Part shown: piece after piece, positions 1 through 5,748 of the stretch
Layout of the letters: every line of letters starts with the position of its first letter
Numbering within the stretch: position 1 is the first letter of the stretch
Assembly (NCBI GenBank): GCA_021199825.1
Contig: JAJQHI010000221.1
Location: 1 to 5,748, forward strand
Reading direction: 5' to 3'
Length of the DNA stretch: 5,748 nucleotides
Source of the DNA: Bacillota bacterium
Lineage (GTDB): Bacteria; Bacillota; Clostridia; Oscillospirales; CAG-272
Made by a program: the position numbers and the translations under genes
Notes under the pieces: model-generated
Told to the model about the DNA's origin: nothing
Database searches by the model: none
What the model saw: the letters and a program-made list of their open reading frames with translations, nothing else

Positions 1-853
1 ACTTAAACGTTCCCACTCGCTCACCCTTTTCCGCTACAAGCTTTTCCGTGTGCAAAAGCGCGCATTCTATTCTTTCGTTGATTGAGGGCGGGGAAAAGCT
101 CCTGCCCTCAATCGCGCATTTTATCTCATCGAAAATCCATGGGTTTCCGAGTGCCGCCCGCCCGACCGCAACCCCGTCGCATCCGGTGTATTCCATCATA
201 TGAAGTGCGTCATCTCCCGATTTGATATCCCCGTTCCCGATTACGGGAATTGAAACGGCTGATTTTACGCCCTTTATAATGTCAAGGTCAGCCGGCGGGG
301 AATACATCGCCTCCTTTGTCCTTCCGTGAACCGTTATAAGCGAGCATCCCGCGTCCTCACAGATTTTCGCTACCTCACAGGCGTTTTTTCCTGTCGATGA
401 CCTCTCAACCCCGGCTCGAATCTTCACCGATACGGGAATATTGCCGTCAAGCGCGTCCACGACGGCGCTGACAATGGAACGGACAAGATCCGGCTCTGTC
501 ATGAGAGCCGAACCTTCACCGTTCTTGAATATTTTTGAGGCGGGACATCCCATGTTGATGTCAATCGCCGAAGGCTTTATGTCAAATTCGGCAGCATATG
601 AGGCGGCACGCGCCAAAAGCTCAGGCTCGCGTCCGAAAAGCTGTACCGCTATGGGAGTGTCGTCTTCATAAACTGCGGCAAGGAGCTTTGTCTTTTTGTC
701 GCCAAGGCACCATGCCTTTGCCGAAATCATTTCGGTTGTACAAAAATCGGCGCCGTGGGCGCGGCATATAACGCGCATTGCATGGTCAGATGCTCCTGCC
801 ATGGGGGCGAGTGAAACCTTCGGTATTACCTGAAGTTTTTCTTTTTTTGGCAT
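1..853 (-). CDS. dusB: tRNA-dihydrouridine synthase, DusB-like (3' end cut by window edge)
   Basis: A flavin enzyme that uses NADPH to reduce uridine to dihydrouridine in tRNA in the cytoplasm. The open frame has 284 codons from ATG at 853 and runs off the left edge without a stop. Family length is usually about 320-330 residues, so roughly 40 C-terminal residues of the helical tRNA-binding domain are missing. Visible motifs in order are SLAPMAGASD (14-23, FMN loop), QLFG (71-74), DINMGCP (98-104) with the catalytic Cys103 that protonates the uracil, VKIRAG (143-148) with the conserved Lys144, VHGRT (175-179), GNGD (206-209) and GVAVGRAALGNPWIF (227-241), the phosphate-binding end of the TIM barrel. 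The start is fixed by a strong AAAGGAGG site just upstream. The GR-A-GNPWIF signature favours the DusB group over DusA or DusC, but substrate uridines cannot be read from sequence. It lies just after the terminator of the upstream lipoprotein gene and is probably not functionally linked to it. Confidence 0.95.
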   Translation of the reverse strand, partial: MPKKEKLQVIPKVSLAPMAGASDHAMRVICRAHGADFCTTEMISAKAWCLGDKKTKLLAAVYEDDTPIAVQLFGREPELLARAASYAAEFDIKPSAIDINMGCPASKIFKNGEGSALMTEPDLVRSIVSAVVDALDGNIPVSVKIRAGVERSSTGKNACEVAKICEDAGCSLITVHGRTKEAMYSPPADLDIIKGVKSAVSIPVIGNGDIKSGDDALHMMEYTGCDGVAVGRAALGNPWIFDEIKCAIEGRSFSPPSINERIECALLHTEKLVAEKGERVGTFK

Positions 854-857
854 ATAA

Positions 858-865
858 CCTCCTTT
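858..865 (-). promoter_or_regulatory. Ribosome binding site of dus
   Basis: AAAGGAGG on the minus strand, four bases before the ATG at 853. It is a near-perfect match to the 16S anti-Shine-Dalgarno sequence and decides the dus start. It begins only 13 bases after the preceding terminator stem, leaving no room for a promoter between the two. Confidence 0.85.
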
Positions 866-875
866 GAATTTCATC

Positions 876-905
876 AAAAAGGCGCATCGGGTGATGATGC
901 GCCTT
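876..905 (-). terminator. Intrinsic terminator after the solute-binding protein gene
   Basis: Minus-strand hairpin with a perfect 10-bp stem, AAGGCGCATC pairing with GATGCGCCTT, around a 7-base loop. The last two T of the stem run into three more, making a five-T tract (876-880), then GATG. The stem can be extended by a G-T and two A-T pairs into the preceding AAG. It starts 23 bases after the stop codon of the lipoprotein gene. The T tract is short, so termination may be incomplete. An A-rich stretch precedes the stem, but no plus-strand gene needs it as a terminator. Confidence 0.85.
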
Positions 906-910
906 CTTAA

Positions 911-940
911 ATTATTTTTTTCGTTCTGTTACTGTGACAT
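911..940 (-). promoter_or_regulatory. Weak candidate promoter for dus
   Basis: ATGTCA at 940-935 (4 of 6 to TTGACA), an 18-base spacer, and AATAAT at 916-911 (5 of 6 to TATAAT). It overlaps the last codons and stop of the lipoprotein gene. Initiation would fall near 904, inside the terminator hairpin, giving a dus message that starts with that stem-loop. It is offered because dus otherwise lacks a visible promoter; such matches arise by chance in AT-rich spacers. Confidence 0.22.
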
Positions 941-2449
941 AACGGCGTCCATCGTCTTTTCTATTGCCTTTGAGATGGCTTTGCTGTTGGAAGCCAGGCT
1001 TGACGAGAATCCGGAAGCAGTGCCGCCGTCAATTCCGCTTGTCTGCTGAACGAGGGAGCTGATGCTGCCCCAGTCAAACATCATGCCGAGGTCGAATATC
1101 GTGTTGCCGAATATGATATCGAGCATTTCGGATGATTCCTCATCACGAGCGTTTCTGTATTCGAGCGTCTGCGAATAATAAGCCTCAGTCAGGCTGTGGT
1201 CACCGTAAAGGCTCTCATATGAAAGCACTTCAATCGCGGTTGATACAAAGTCTATATCTGACACGTACGTAGGTACAGATATGCTGTTTGCACAGTATGT
1301 TGAGACGAATGACCAGTATTCTTCCTGTTCCTCATCGTACTTAGGATAGGGGAGGATTCCGAAGTCATCCTCCATGTCACGAAGAAGGGTTGCACGGTTG
1401 AGCCAGCATGCATAGAAAAGCGCGCGGCTTTCCTTGAATGCTACATCCATGCAGTCCGTCCAAACATCCGAATATCCCGATACCTTTTCCGCAAAGAGAG
1501 TTACATCAAAATTGTTGACTATGTTGAGAACCTTCTCAAGCATATTGTAATAATTCTCGTTTGTAGCGGCAACCTCAGGATAATCCTCGCTGTCCTTTGA
1601 AATCATCAGAAGTCCTGCGCCTGCGACCAATGCGTTTGTCTCATCATATTCTGTAAGAAGTCCGAAAACGTCGGAAGCAGCGTCGAGCTGACCGTTCGCG
1701 TTCACGTCATTTACAGCAAGAGCTGCATACTGTGTAAGAACGTCGATTGTCCATGTGCCGTCTCTTACCATCTGATAAAAATCAGGCATATTGTACTGCT
1801 CAGCCAATTCCTTGTTGAAAAGGACGGCGCCCGTTGCGTCATCATCCATGGTAAGCATAGAGCCCGTTACCATGAAGACCTTGCCGTCGAGTGAAAGCTG
1901 CTCGATTGAGTTCTGGTCGTACCACTCAGCTTCGAGATTCATGTACGTCATCTCGTTCAGGTCGTAAACATAGCCCTGATTGATGAGCACCGAGACTGCG
2001 GTCTCAGGTGAGAGGCAGTACATATCGTACTCGCCGACGCCGGCAGCTCCGTAAACAAGAGCCTCGGCAGTCTGATTGTAGTAGTCTGCAACAGAATCTT
2101 CAACAACCTTTATTCCGTATTGCTCTTCAACGGCGAGATTGCGGTAATAAACTGCATTGCTTATAGCGTCGTCTGAAGCGGATTCGGAATAGATGTCAAC
2201 GCTCTGCCACTGAGTCTGTGATGTTCCCTTTGTGAGAACGCGGAACTCCTGCCCGTCATAATTGACGTCGGGAACGTTGAGTGCTGTTGCATTGGCTGCG
2301 GTGTCGTTTGTATCGTCACCGGACGCCGCTGTGTCACTCTGATTTGTCGTTTCGGTGCCGGTATCCTTTGTATCCGAGCATCCGATGACCATCGAGAACG
2401 TCATCGCTGCAAGAAGAAGCAGTGCGATGACCCGAAGTGTTTTTTTCAT
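929..2449 (-). CDS. Extracellular solute-binding lipoprotein (ABC-transporter type)
   Basis: A 506-residue secreted lipoprotein resembling the large clostridial extracellular solute-binding proteins that deliver sugars or oligosaccharides to ABC importers; the ligand is unknown. Residues 1-23 form a lipoprotein signal peptide (KK..R, hydrophobic core, lipobox VIGC) with Cys24 as the lipidated residue, so the mature protein should be anchored to the outer face of the membrane. A Thr/Asp/Ala-rich linker (about 25-57) precedes the globular part. Residues 60-75 (DVNYDGQEFRVL) look like the first beta strand of the family fold. Residues 248-256 (DVNANGQLD, with Asp260) resemble a calcium-binding acidic loop, common in these proteins. 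GILPYPKYDE (364-373) is the typical hinge-side segment. The C-terminus is Ser/Gly-rich, then helical. The start at 2449 follows GAGGAG with a 7-base spacer. It has its own promoter and terminator. No permease or ATPase is in the window, so it is an orphan here. I am sure of the class, not of the substrate. Confidence 0.88.
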   Translation of the reverse strand: MKKTLRVIALLLLAAMTFSMVIGCSDTKDTGTETTNQSDTAASGDDTNDTAANATALNVPDVNYDGQEFRVLTKGTSQTQWQSVDIYSESASDDAISNAVYYRNLAVEEQYGIKVVEDSVADYYNQTAEALVYGAAGVGEYDMYCLSPETAVSVLINQGYVYDLNEMTYMNLEAEWYDQNSIEQLSLDGKVFMVTGSMLTMDDDATGAVLFNKELAEQYNMPDFYQMVRDGTWTIDVLTQYAALAVNDVNANGQLDAASDVFGLLTEYDETNALVAGAGLLMISKDSEDYPEVAATNENYYNMLEKVLNIVNNFDVTLFAEKVSGYSDVWTDCMDVAFKESRALFYACWLNRATLLRDMEDDFGILPYPKYDEEQEEYWSFVSTYCANSISVPTYVSDIDFVSTAIEVLSYESLYGDHSLTEAYYSQTLEYRNARDEESSEMLDIIFGNTIFDLGMMFDWGSISSLVQQTSGIDGGTASGFSSSLASNSKAISKAIEKTMDAVMSQ

Positions 2450-2480
2450 GAAACATCTCCTCTTTTCTTAAAATATTTTT

Positions 2481-2583
2481 GTCCCGTGCAAAAAGCGCAA
2501 AACCCACATTTAAATTATATCTAATCGTCATCCGAAAGTCAATAGCTTATCGCGAAATAATCAAAAATATTTTTATGCGGGAC
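2481..2583. repeat. Imperfect inverted repeat flanking the promoter
   Basis: GTCCCGTGCAAAAA (2481-2494) is the reverse complement of TTTTTATGCGGGAC (2570-2583) at 11 of 14 positions, the three mismatches being contiguous in the middle. One arm lies in the leader of the lipoprotein gene and the other upstream of its -35, so the repeat brackets the promoter. It could be a pair of operator half-sites, or chance in a short AT-rich spacer. The outer GTCCCG/CGGGAC arms are the only GC-rich part. Confidence 0.35.
2514..2542 (-). promoter_or_regulatory. Near-consensus housekeeping promoter of the lipoprotein gene
   Basis: On the minus strand, TTGACT (2542-2537), a spacer of exactly 17 bases, and a perfect TATAAT (2519-2514). 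Predicted transcription start is near 2507, giving a leader of about 58 bases before the ATG at 2449. It lies after the trp terminator, so the lipoprotein gene is its own unit. An imperfect palindrome, TTATCGCGAAATAA (2548-2561, plus strand), lies a few bases upstream of the -35 and could be a regulator site, but I cannot name a regulator. Confidence 0.85.
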
Positions 2584-2588
2584 AGCAC

Positions 2589-2624
2589 AAAGAAAAGCGC
2601 CGGAACGTTCGCACCGACGCTTTT
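2589..2624 (-). terminator. Intrinsic terminator of the trp operon
   Basis: Minus-strand hairpin 15 bases after the trpA stop. AAAAGCGTCGG (2624-2614) pairs with CCGGCGCTTTT (2603-2593) over 11 bp with one T-G wobble, around a 10-base loop. The stem ends in TTTT and is followed by CTTT. This separates trpA from the independently promoted lipoprotein gene. Confidence 0.88.
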
Positions 2625-2639
2625 ATCGATTTTTATATG

Positions 2640-3419
2640 TCAGACCTTTGAAATAGCTGCTTTCATTTCCCGCACGAAGCTTTCAACGTGAGGCACAGCG
2701 TCCTGACCGTATTCCTTGCACATTTTCACGATTGCGGAGCCGACGATAACACCGTCTGAAGCGGCTGCCATTTCCGCTGCCTGTTCGGGATTCGAAATGC
2801 CGAAGCCGACGGCACACGGTATATCGGGGTTTGCACATTTTACAAGGCTTACCATCGAGCTGACGTCTGTGGTTATCTTTTGTCTGACACCCGTCACTCC
2901 GAGAGATGATACGCAGTAGACAAAGCCCTCAGCCTCCGCGGCGATTTTTTTGATTCTGTCGTGGGACGTCGGCGCGATGAGCGAGACGGATGCGAGCCCC
3001 GCCTCCCTTGCGGGGGCGGCAAACTCCTCCTTTTCCTCAAAAGGCACATCAGGCAAAATCATACCGTCAAGCCCTATCTCGGCGGCATGCCTGCAAAAGC
3101 GTTCAATTCCGTATGAAAATACGACGTTGGCATATGTCATGAATACAATCGGCACGTCTGTCTTTTTCCGTATGTTTTCGGCGATTTTGAAAGCGCCCTC
3201 CGTCGTCATTCCGCCCGCAAGCGCACGCAGATTCGCCTCCTGAATTGCAACCCCCTCAGCTGTCGGGTCAGAGAAGGGAATACCGAGCTCAATGAGGTCC
3301 GCGCCCGCCCCAATCATAGCAAGCGCAAGCTTTTCGATCGTTTCCGCATCGGGGTCGCCGCATGTAATAAATGGGATAAACGCCTTGCCGTTTTCAAACG
3401 CACGCTTTATATTACTCAT
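2640..3419 (-). CDS. trpA: Tryptophan synthase alpha chain
   Basis: Cleaves indole-3-glycerol phosphate to indole and glyceraldehyde 3-phosphate; indole is channelled to TrpB in the cytoplasmic alpha2-beta2 complex. It has 259 residues, slightly shorter than the usual 265-270, and is a complete TIM barrel. FITCGDPD (17-24) is the first strand. Glu44 in ELGIPFSDP (44-52) is the counterpart of Salmonella Glu49. The counterpart of catalytic Asp60 is Glu55, in TAEG, where most enzymes have ADG; the next residue, usually Pro, is Val57. [16 protein letters not shown] and [10 protein letters not shown] supply the loop and phosphate-binding sites. There is no tryptophan residue. The ATG at 3419 overlaps the trpB stop by 8 bases (ATGAGTAA) and is preceded by GGGGAGG inside trpB, so translation is probably coupled. 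An in-frame ATG at 3467 lies within trpB and would add a non-family 16-residue extension; I rejected it. Confidence 0.97.
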   Translation of the reverse strand: MSNIKRAFENGKAFIPFITCGDPDAETIEKLALAMIGAGADLIELGIPFSDPTAEGVAIQEANLRALAGGMTTEGAFKIAENIRKKTDVPIVFMTYANVVFSYGIERFCRHAAEIGLDGMILPDVPFEEKEEFAAPAREAGLASVSLIAPTSHDRIKKIAAEAEGFVYCVSSLGVTGVRQKITTDVSSMVSLVKCANPDIPCAVGFGISNPEQAAEMAAASDGVIVGSAIVKMCKEYGQDAVPHVESFVREMKAAISKV

Positions 3420-4599
3420 AAATGTCCTCCCCTCTGTATCTTGCGATTGCGGCGCAGTCCTTGTCACCGCGTCCGGATATTGTGATGACGATTATTTTGT
3501 CACGGTCCATGGTCGGTGCGAGCTTTTTCGCGTATGCGACGGCGTGAGCCGATTCGATGGCGGGTATAATTCCCTCAATTCTCGAAAGATATTCAAACGC
3601 ATCTACAGCCTCATCGTCCGTTATCGCAACATATTTGGCGCGTCCCGTGTCGTGGAGCCATGAATGCTCAGGTCCGACACCCGGATAGTCAAGTCCCGCA
3701 GAAATAGAATAAACGGGCGCTATCTGTCCGACCTCGTCCTGACAGAAATAGCTCTTCATCCCGTGGAATATTCCGAGCCTTCCCGTTGAAATTGTGGCAG
3801 CGGTTTCAAATGTGTCAATTCCGCGCCCCGCAGCCTCGCACCCGATAAGAGCAACGCTTTCATCCTCGATGAAGTGATAAAACGAGCCTATCGCGTTTGA
3901 GCCTCCGCCCACACAGGCGAGAACTGCGTCGGGAAGCCTGCCTTCCTTTTCGAGCATCTGCGACTTTATCTCACGTGAAATTACAGCCTGAAAATCGCGC
4001 ACAATTGTGGGGAAGGGGTGAGGTCCCATGACTGAGCCGAGCACATAATGCGTGTCGTCAATTCTCGAAACCCATTCGCGGAATGTTTCCGAGACAGCGT
4101 CCTTGAGAGTTGCAGTGCCGTTGTCAACAGGGTGAACCTTAGTGCCGAGAAGCTTCATTTTATATACGTTGAGCGCCTGGCGCTTTGTGTCCTCGCGTCC
4201 CATATATACCTCGCACTCCATTCCCATGAGCGCCGCCGCCGTCGCCGTCGCGACACCGTGCTGACCGGCTCCCGTTTCAGCGATAACGCGCGTTTTGCCC
4301 ATCTTTTTCGCGAGAAGCACCTGCCCCAGCACGTTGTTTATCTTATGCGCTCCCGTGTGGTTCAAATCCTCACGCTTTAAGTATATTTTCGCGCCGCCGA
4401 GATCCTTTGTCATATGCTCAGCATAATAAAGCCTTGATGGTCTGCCTGCGTATTCATTTAAAAGCTCAGTAAGCTCCCGATTGAATTCGGGGTCGTTTTT
4501 GTAGTAATTGTACGCCTCTTCGAGCTCCGTTACCGCATTCATCAATGTCTCGGGAATATACTGCCCGCCGTGAATGCCGAAGCGTCCCTTTTTGTCCAT
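3412..4599 (-). CDS. trpB: Tryptophan synthase beta chain (TrpB1 type)
   Basis: PLP enzyme condensing indole with L-serine to give L-tryptophan, working with TrpA. The 395 residues match the usual length of about 397. The N-terminus [16 protein letters not shown] (5-20) is typical of the family. HTGAHKINN (81-89) carries the PLP-binding Lys86 (Lys87 in Salmonella), and AETGAGQHG (107-115) carries catalytic Glu108 (Glu109 in Salmonella). GGGSNAIG is the PLP phosphate loop, [12 protein letters not shown] is a standard conserved block, and ISGRGDKD near the C-terminus holds the serine contacting the PLP ring nitrogen. Length and motifs fit the TrpA-partnered TrpB1 group, not the longer TrpB2. 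The start at 4599 has AAGGAG nine bases upstream and aligns with the family; an in-frame ATG at 4653 would overlap trpF and add 18 unrelated residues. It lies 22 bases after trpF and overlaps trpA by 8. Confidence 0.98.
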   Translation of the reverse strand: MDKKGRFGIHGGQYIPETLMNAVTELEEAYNYYKNDPEFNRELTELLNEYAGRPSRLYYAEHMTKDLGGAKIYLKREDLNHTGAHKINNVLGQVLLAKKMGKTRVIAETGAGQHGVATATAAALMGMECEVYMGREDTKRQALNVYKMKLLGTKVHPVDNGTATLKDAVSETFREWVSRIDDTHYVLGSVMGPHPFPTIVRDFQAVISREIKSQMLEKEGRLPDAVLACVGGGSNAIGSFYHFIEDESVALIGCEAAGRGIDTFETAATISTGRLGIFHGMKSYFCQDEVGQIAPVYSISAGLDYPGVGPEHSWLHDTGRAKYVAITDDEAVDAFEYLSRIEGIIPAIESAHAVAYAKKLAPTMDRDKIIVITISGRGDKDCAAIARYRGEDIYE

Positions 4600-4621
4600 T
4601 GCGATAGTCTCCTTCTTAAAA

Positions 4622-5227
4622 TTATTGCGCACAGCGGACTGCTGCGACTGCATCCATAATTTTTTGTCTGTCCTTTAGTCCGTTTGTCTCAACGCCGCTG
4701 CTCATGTCAACTGCAAACGGGTGAAGCTTTTCTATGGCGGAGGAAATATTTTCGGCTCCAAGCCCGCCCGCCAAAAAATACGGGCGTGAAATCCCCGATA
4801 TTATGCTCCAGTCAAACGTCACCCCGCTGCCCGCTCCGCTGTCAAGAAGTATATAGTCGGCGGAGCATTTCTCAGCCGCGGCGATATCCTCACGGCTCTT
4901 TACGCGGAAAGCGCGGATTATGGGCTTGTCCGTCAGCTGACGCAGGGATTTGATGTATTCCTCATCCTCATCCCCGTGAAGCTGCGCCGCATACAGCGTC
5001 CCATCCTCCAAAAGTGAGGCGACAGCAGCAGCATCCTCATTGACGAATACGCCGATTGGCAAAATGCCGTCAGAAAGGCGTGAAACGAGTGAGCGCACCG
5101 TGTCCGGCGACACACAGCGCCTCGATTTTTTTACGTTTATGACAAAGCCGCAAAAGTCTGGTCGGGCTTCGTTTACATAGTCTATATCCTCGCTTCGCGA
5201 AAGCCCGCATATTTTGATTTTTGTCAT
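4622..5227 (-). CDS. trpF: Phosphoribosylanthranilate isomerase
   Basis: Carries out the Amadori rearrangement of N-(5'-phosphoribosyl)anthranilate to CdRP, the substrate of TrpC. The 201 residues are a normal length for a stand-alone single-domain TIM barrel. KICGL (5-9) holds the catalytic general base Cys7. PIGVFVN (57-63) and QLHGDE (82-87) are typical strands. LLDS (127-130) holds the general acid Asp129. FLAGGL (151-156) and VDMSSGVE (173-180) form the phosphate-binding end. The ATG at 5227 overlaps the TGA of trpC as ATGA, and I see no good Shine-Dalgarno at normal spacing (only GAGAG further up), so initiation probably depends on coupling to trpC. An in-frame ATG at 5269 would add 14 non-family residues before the conserved MTKIKICGL start and was rejected. 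TrpF is separate here, not fused to TrpC as in enterobacteria. Confidence 0.97.
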   Translation of the reverse strand: MTKIKICGLSRSEDIDYVNEARPDFCGFVINVKKSRRCVSPDTVRSLVSRLSDGILPIGVFVNEDAAAVASLLEDGTLYAAQLHGDEDEEYIKSLRQLTDKPIIRAFRVKSREDIAAAEKCSADYILLDSGAGSGVTFDWSIISGISRPYFLAGGLGAENISSAIEKLHPFAVDMSSGVETNGLKDRQKIMDAVAAVRCAQ

Positions 5228-5748
5228 TTTTGAAAGCACTCTCTTCCCGCGGCTTTGCGCATGGCACAAAGCGCTGCTCTCCTGTCAGGGGATTTCATCA
5301 AATATTCTCCGACAAGCGCCGCATCCGCGCCGATTCCGCATAGGGTTTTAATATCGTCCTCCGATTTAACACCCGATTCCGCGACATATATGGCATCCTG
5401 CGGAATAAGCGAGCGCAGAGCAGACGCGTTTTTGAAATCGACTGTGAAATCCTTGAGATTTCTGTTGTTCACGCCGATAATACGTGCTCCTGCCGACACG
5501 GCAGAGGAGATTTCCTCCTCGTTGTGCGTCTCAACGAGCGCGTCAAGCCCCAGCACCTCGCATATCTCAAGACAGCGCGACAAAGCCTTTGTGTCGAGTA
5601 TGGAGCAGATCAGAAGCACGGCGTCCGCGCCGAGAAGTCTCGCCTCATAAAGCTGATATTCGTCCACAGTGAAGTCCTTGCGTATCATGAGAAGGCTTAT
5701 TGTGTGCCTGATGTCGGAAAAAATCTCGTCAGAGCCCAGGAACCATTC
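5224..5748 (-). CDS. trpC: Indole-3-glycerol phosphate synthase (5' end cut by window edge)
   Basis: Decarboxylates and closes CdRP to indole-3-glycerol phosphate, the TrpA substrate. The frame enters at the right edge and gives 174 residues, ending in TGA at 5226-5224. About 85 N-terminal residues, including the start, are missing from the usual length of about 260. Counting from the first visible residue, RKDF carries Lys24, LVETHNEEE Glu73, GVNNRN Asn94, and AESG Glu124-Ser125. Their spacing of 49, 21 and 30 residues is the same as Lys110, Glu159, Asn180 and Glu210 in the Sulfolobus enzyme, so the active site is intact where visible. ALVGEYLMKSPD is the C-terminal phosphate site. The ATG at 5688 is internal, because the frame upstream (FLGSDEIFSDIR) is still TrpC-like. 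It overlaps trpF by 4 bases. trpD, trpG and trpE would be expected further upstream, outside the window. Confidence 0.96.
   Translation of the reverse strand, partial: EWFLGSDEIFSDIRHTISLLMIRKDFTVDEYQLYEARLLGADAVLLICSILDTKALSRCLEICEVLGLDALVETHNEEEISSAVSAGARIIGVNNRNLKDFTVDFKNASALRSLIPQDAIYVAESGVKSEDDIKTLCGIGADAALVGEYLMKSPDRRAALCAMRKAAGRECFQK

Noticed and set aside
441..671. Plus-strand open frame of 76 codons
   Set aside because: Lies wholly antisense to dus, whose minus-strand translation is continuous and motif-complete in this region.
864..1049. Plus-strand open frame of 61 codons with a hydrophobic stretch
   Set aside because: It starts in the antisense of the dus ribosome site, reads through the terminator hairpin and then opposite the lipoprotein gene; the hydrophobic run comes from the T-rich spacer.
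2450..2507. Possible riboswitch or T-box in the lipoprotein leader
   Set aside because: The predicted leader is only about 58 bases, has no conserved aptamer or T-box sequence I recognise, and only a trivial TGC/GCA stem.
2334..2531. Minus-strand open frame of 65 codons overlapping the lipoprotein start, including an ATG at 2456
   Set aside because: It overlaps the signal-peptide coding region in another frame, and the ATG at 2456 touches the GAGGAG site itself, leaving no spacer. The frame at 2449 gives a proper lipoprotein signal.
2479..2691. Plus-strand open frame of 70 codons through the trpA-lipoprotein spacer
   Set aside because: It crosses the promoter, the trp terminator and the end of trpA on the opposite strand, and shows no protein-like features.
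3292..3663. Plus-strand open frame of 123 codons across the trpA/trpB junction
   Set aside because: It is antisense to two strongly supported genes, spans both, has no family-like motif and no convincing ribosome site.
5255..5650. Plus-strand open frame of 131 codons opposite trpC
   Set aside because: Ser/Ala/Arg-rich composition typical of a reverse-frame shadow; trpC on the other strand has every catalytic motif.
1..5748. Mobile element, CRISPR array, tRNA/rRNA or defence genes
   Set aside because: Checked both strands: no transposase- or integrase-like frame, no regularly spaced repeats, no recognisable RNA gene. All space is filled by the six genes and spacers under 200 bases.

Overview
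The window reads as ordinary chromosomal DNA of an anaerobic member of the Clostridia (Bacillota), probably an uncultured gut or rumen lineage near Oscillospiraceae/Christensenellaceae. This rests on the strong AGGAGG-type ribosome sites, the trpC-trpF-trpB-trpA order, a clostridial-looking lipoprotein solute-binding protein, and AT-rich spacers between genes of roughly balanced base composition. The taxonomic call is inference. Every gene I can support lies on the minus strand, so transcription runs from right to left.

Right part (5748 down to 2640): the distal half of a tryptophan operon. It holds trpC (5' part cut by the window edge), trpF, trpB and trpA, packed tightly with a 4-base overlap (trpC/trpF), a 22-base gap (trpF/trpB) and an 8-base overlap (trpB/trpA). 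Together they convert phosphoribosylanthranilate to tryptophan: TrpF isomerises it, TrpC closes the indole ring, TrpA releases indole, and TrpB joins indole to serine. trpE, trpG and trpD, and whatever controls the operon, would lie beyond the right edge. A clear intrinsic terminator follows trpA.

Middle (2639 down to 929): a separate transcription unit. A near-consensus housekeeping promoter (TTGACT, 17-base spacer, TATAAT) drives a 506-residue secreted lipoprotein of the ABC-transporter solute-binding type. No permease or ATPase gene is in view. A strong hairpin terminator follows it.

Left part (853 down to 1): a tRNA-dihydrouridine synthase gene (DusB-like) running off the left edge. Its ribosome site begins only 13 bases after the preceding terminator stem, so how it is transcribed is the main regulatory puzzle.

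The window is fully accounted for by these genes and short regulatory spacers. I see no mobile element, CRISPR array, RNA gene, phage gene or defence system, and nothing I would call a new biological system. The points most worth a second look are a Glu in place of the usual catalytic Asp in TrpA, the terminator abutting the dus ribosome site, and the orphan lipoprotein with its strong private promoter.
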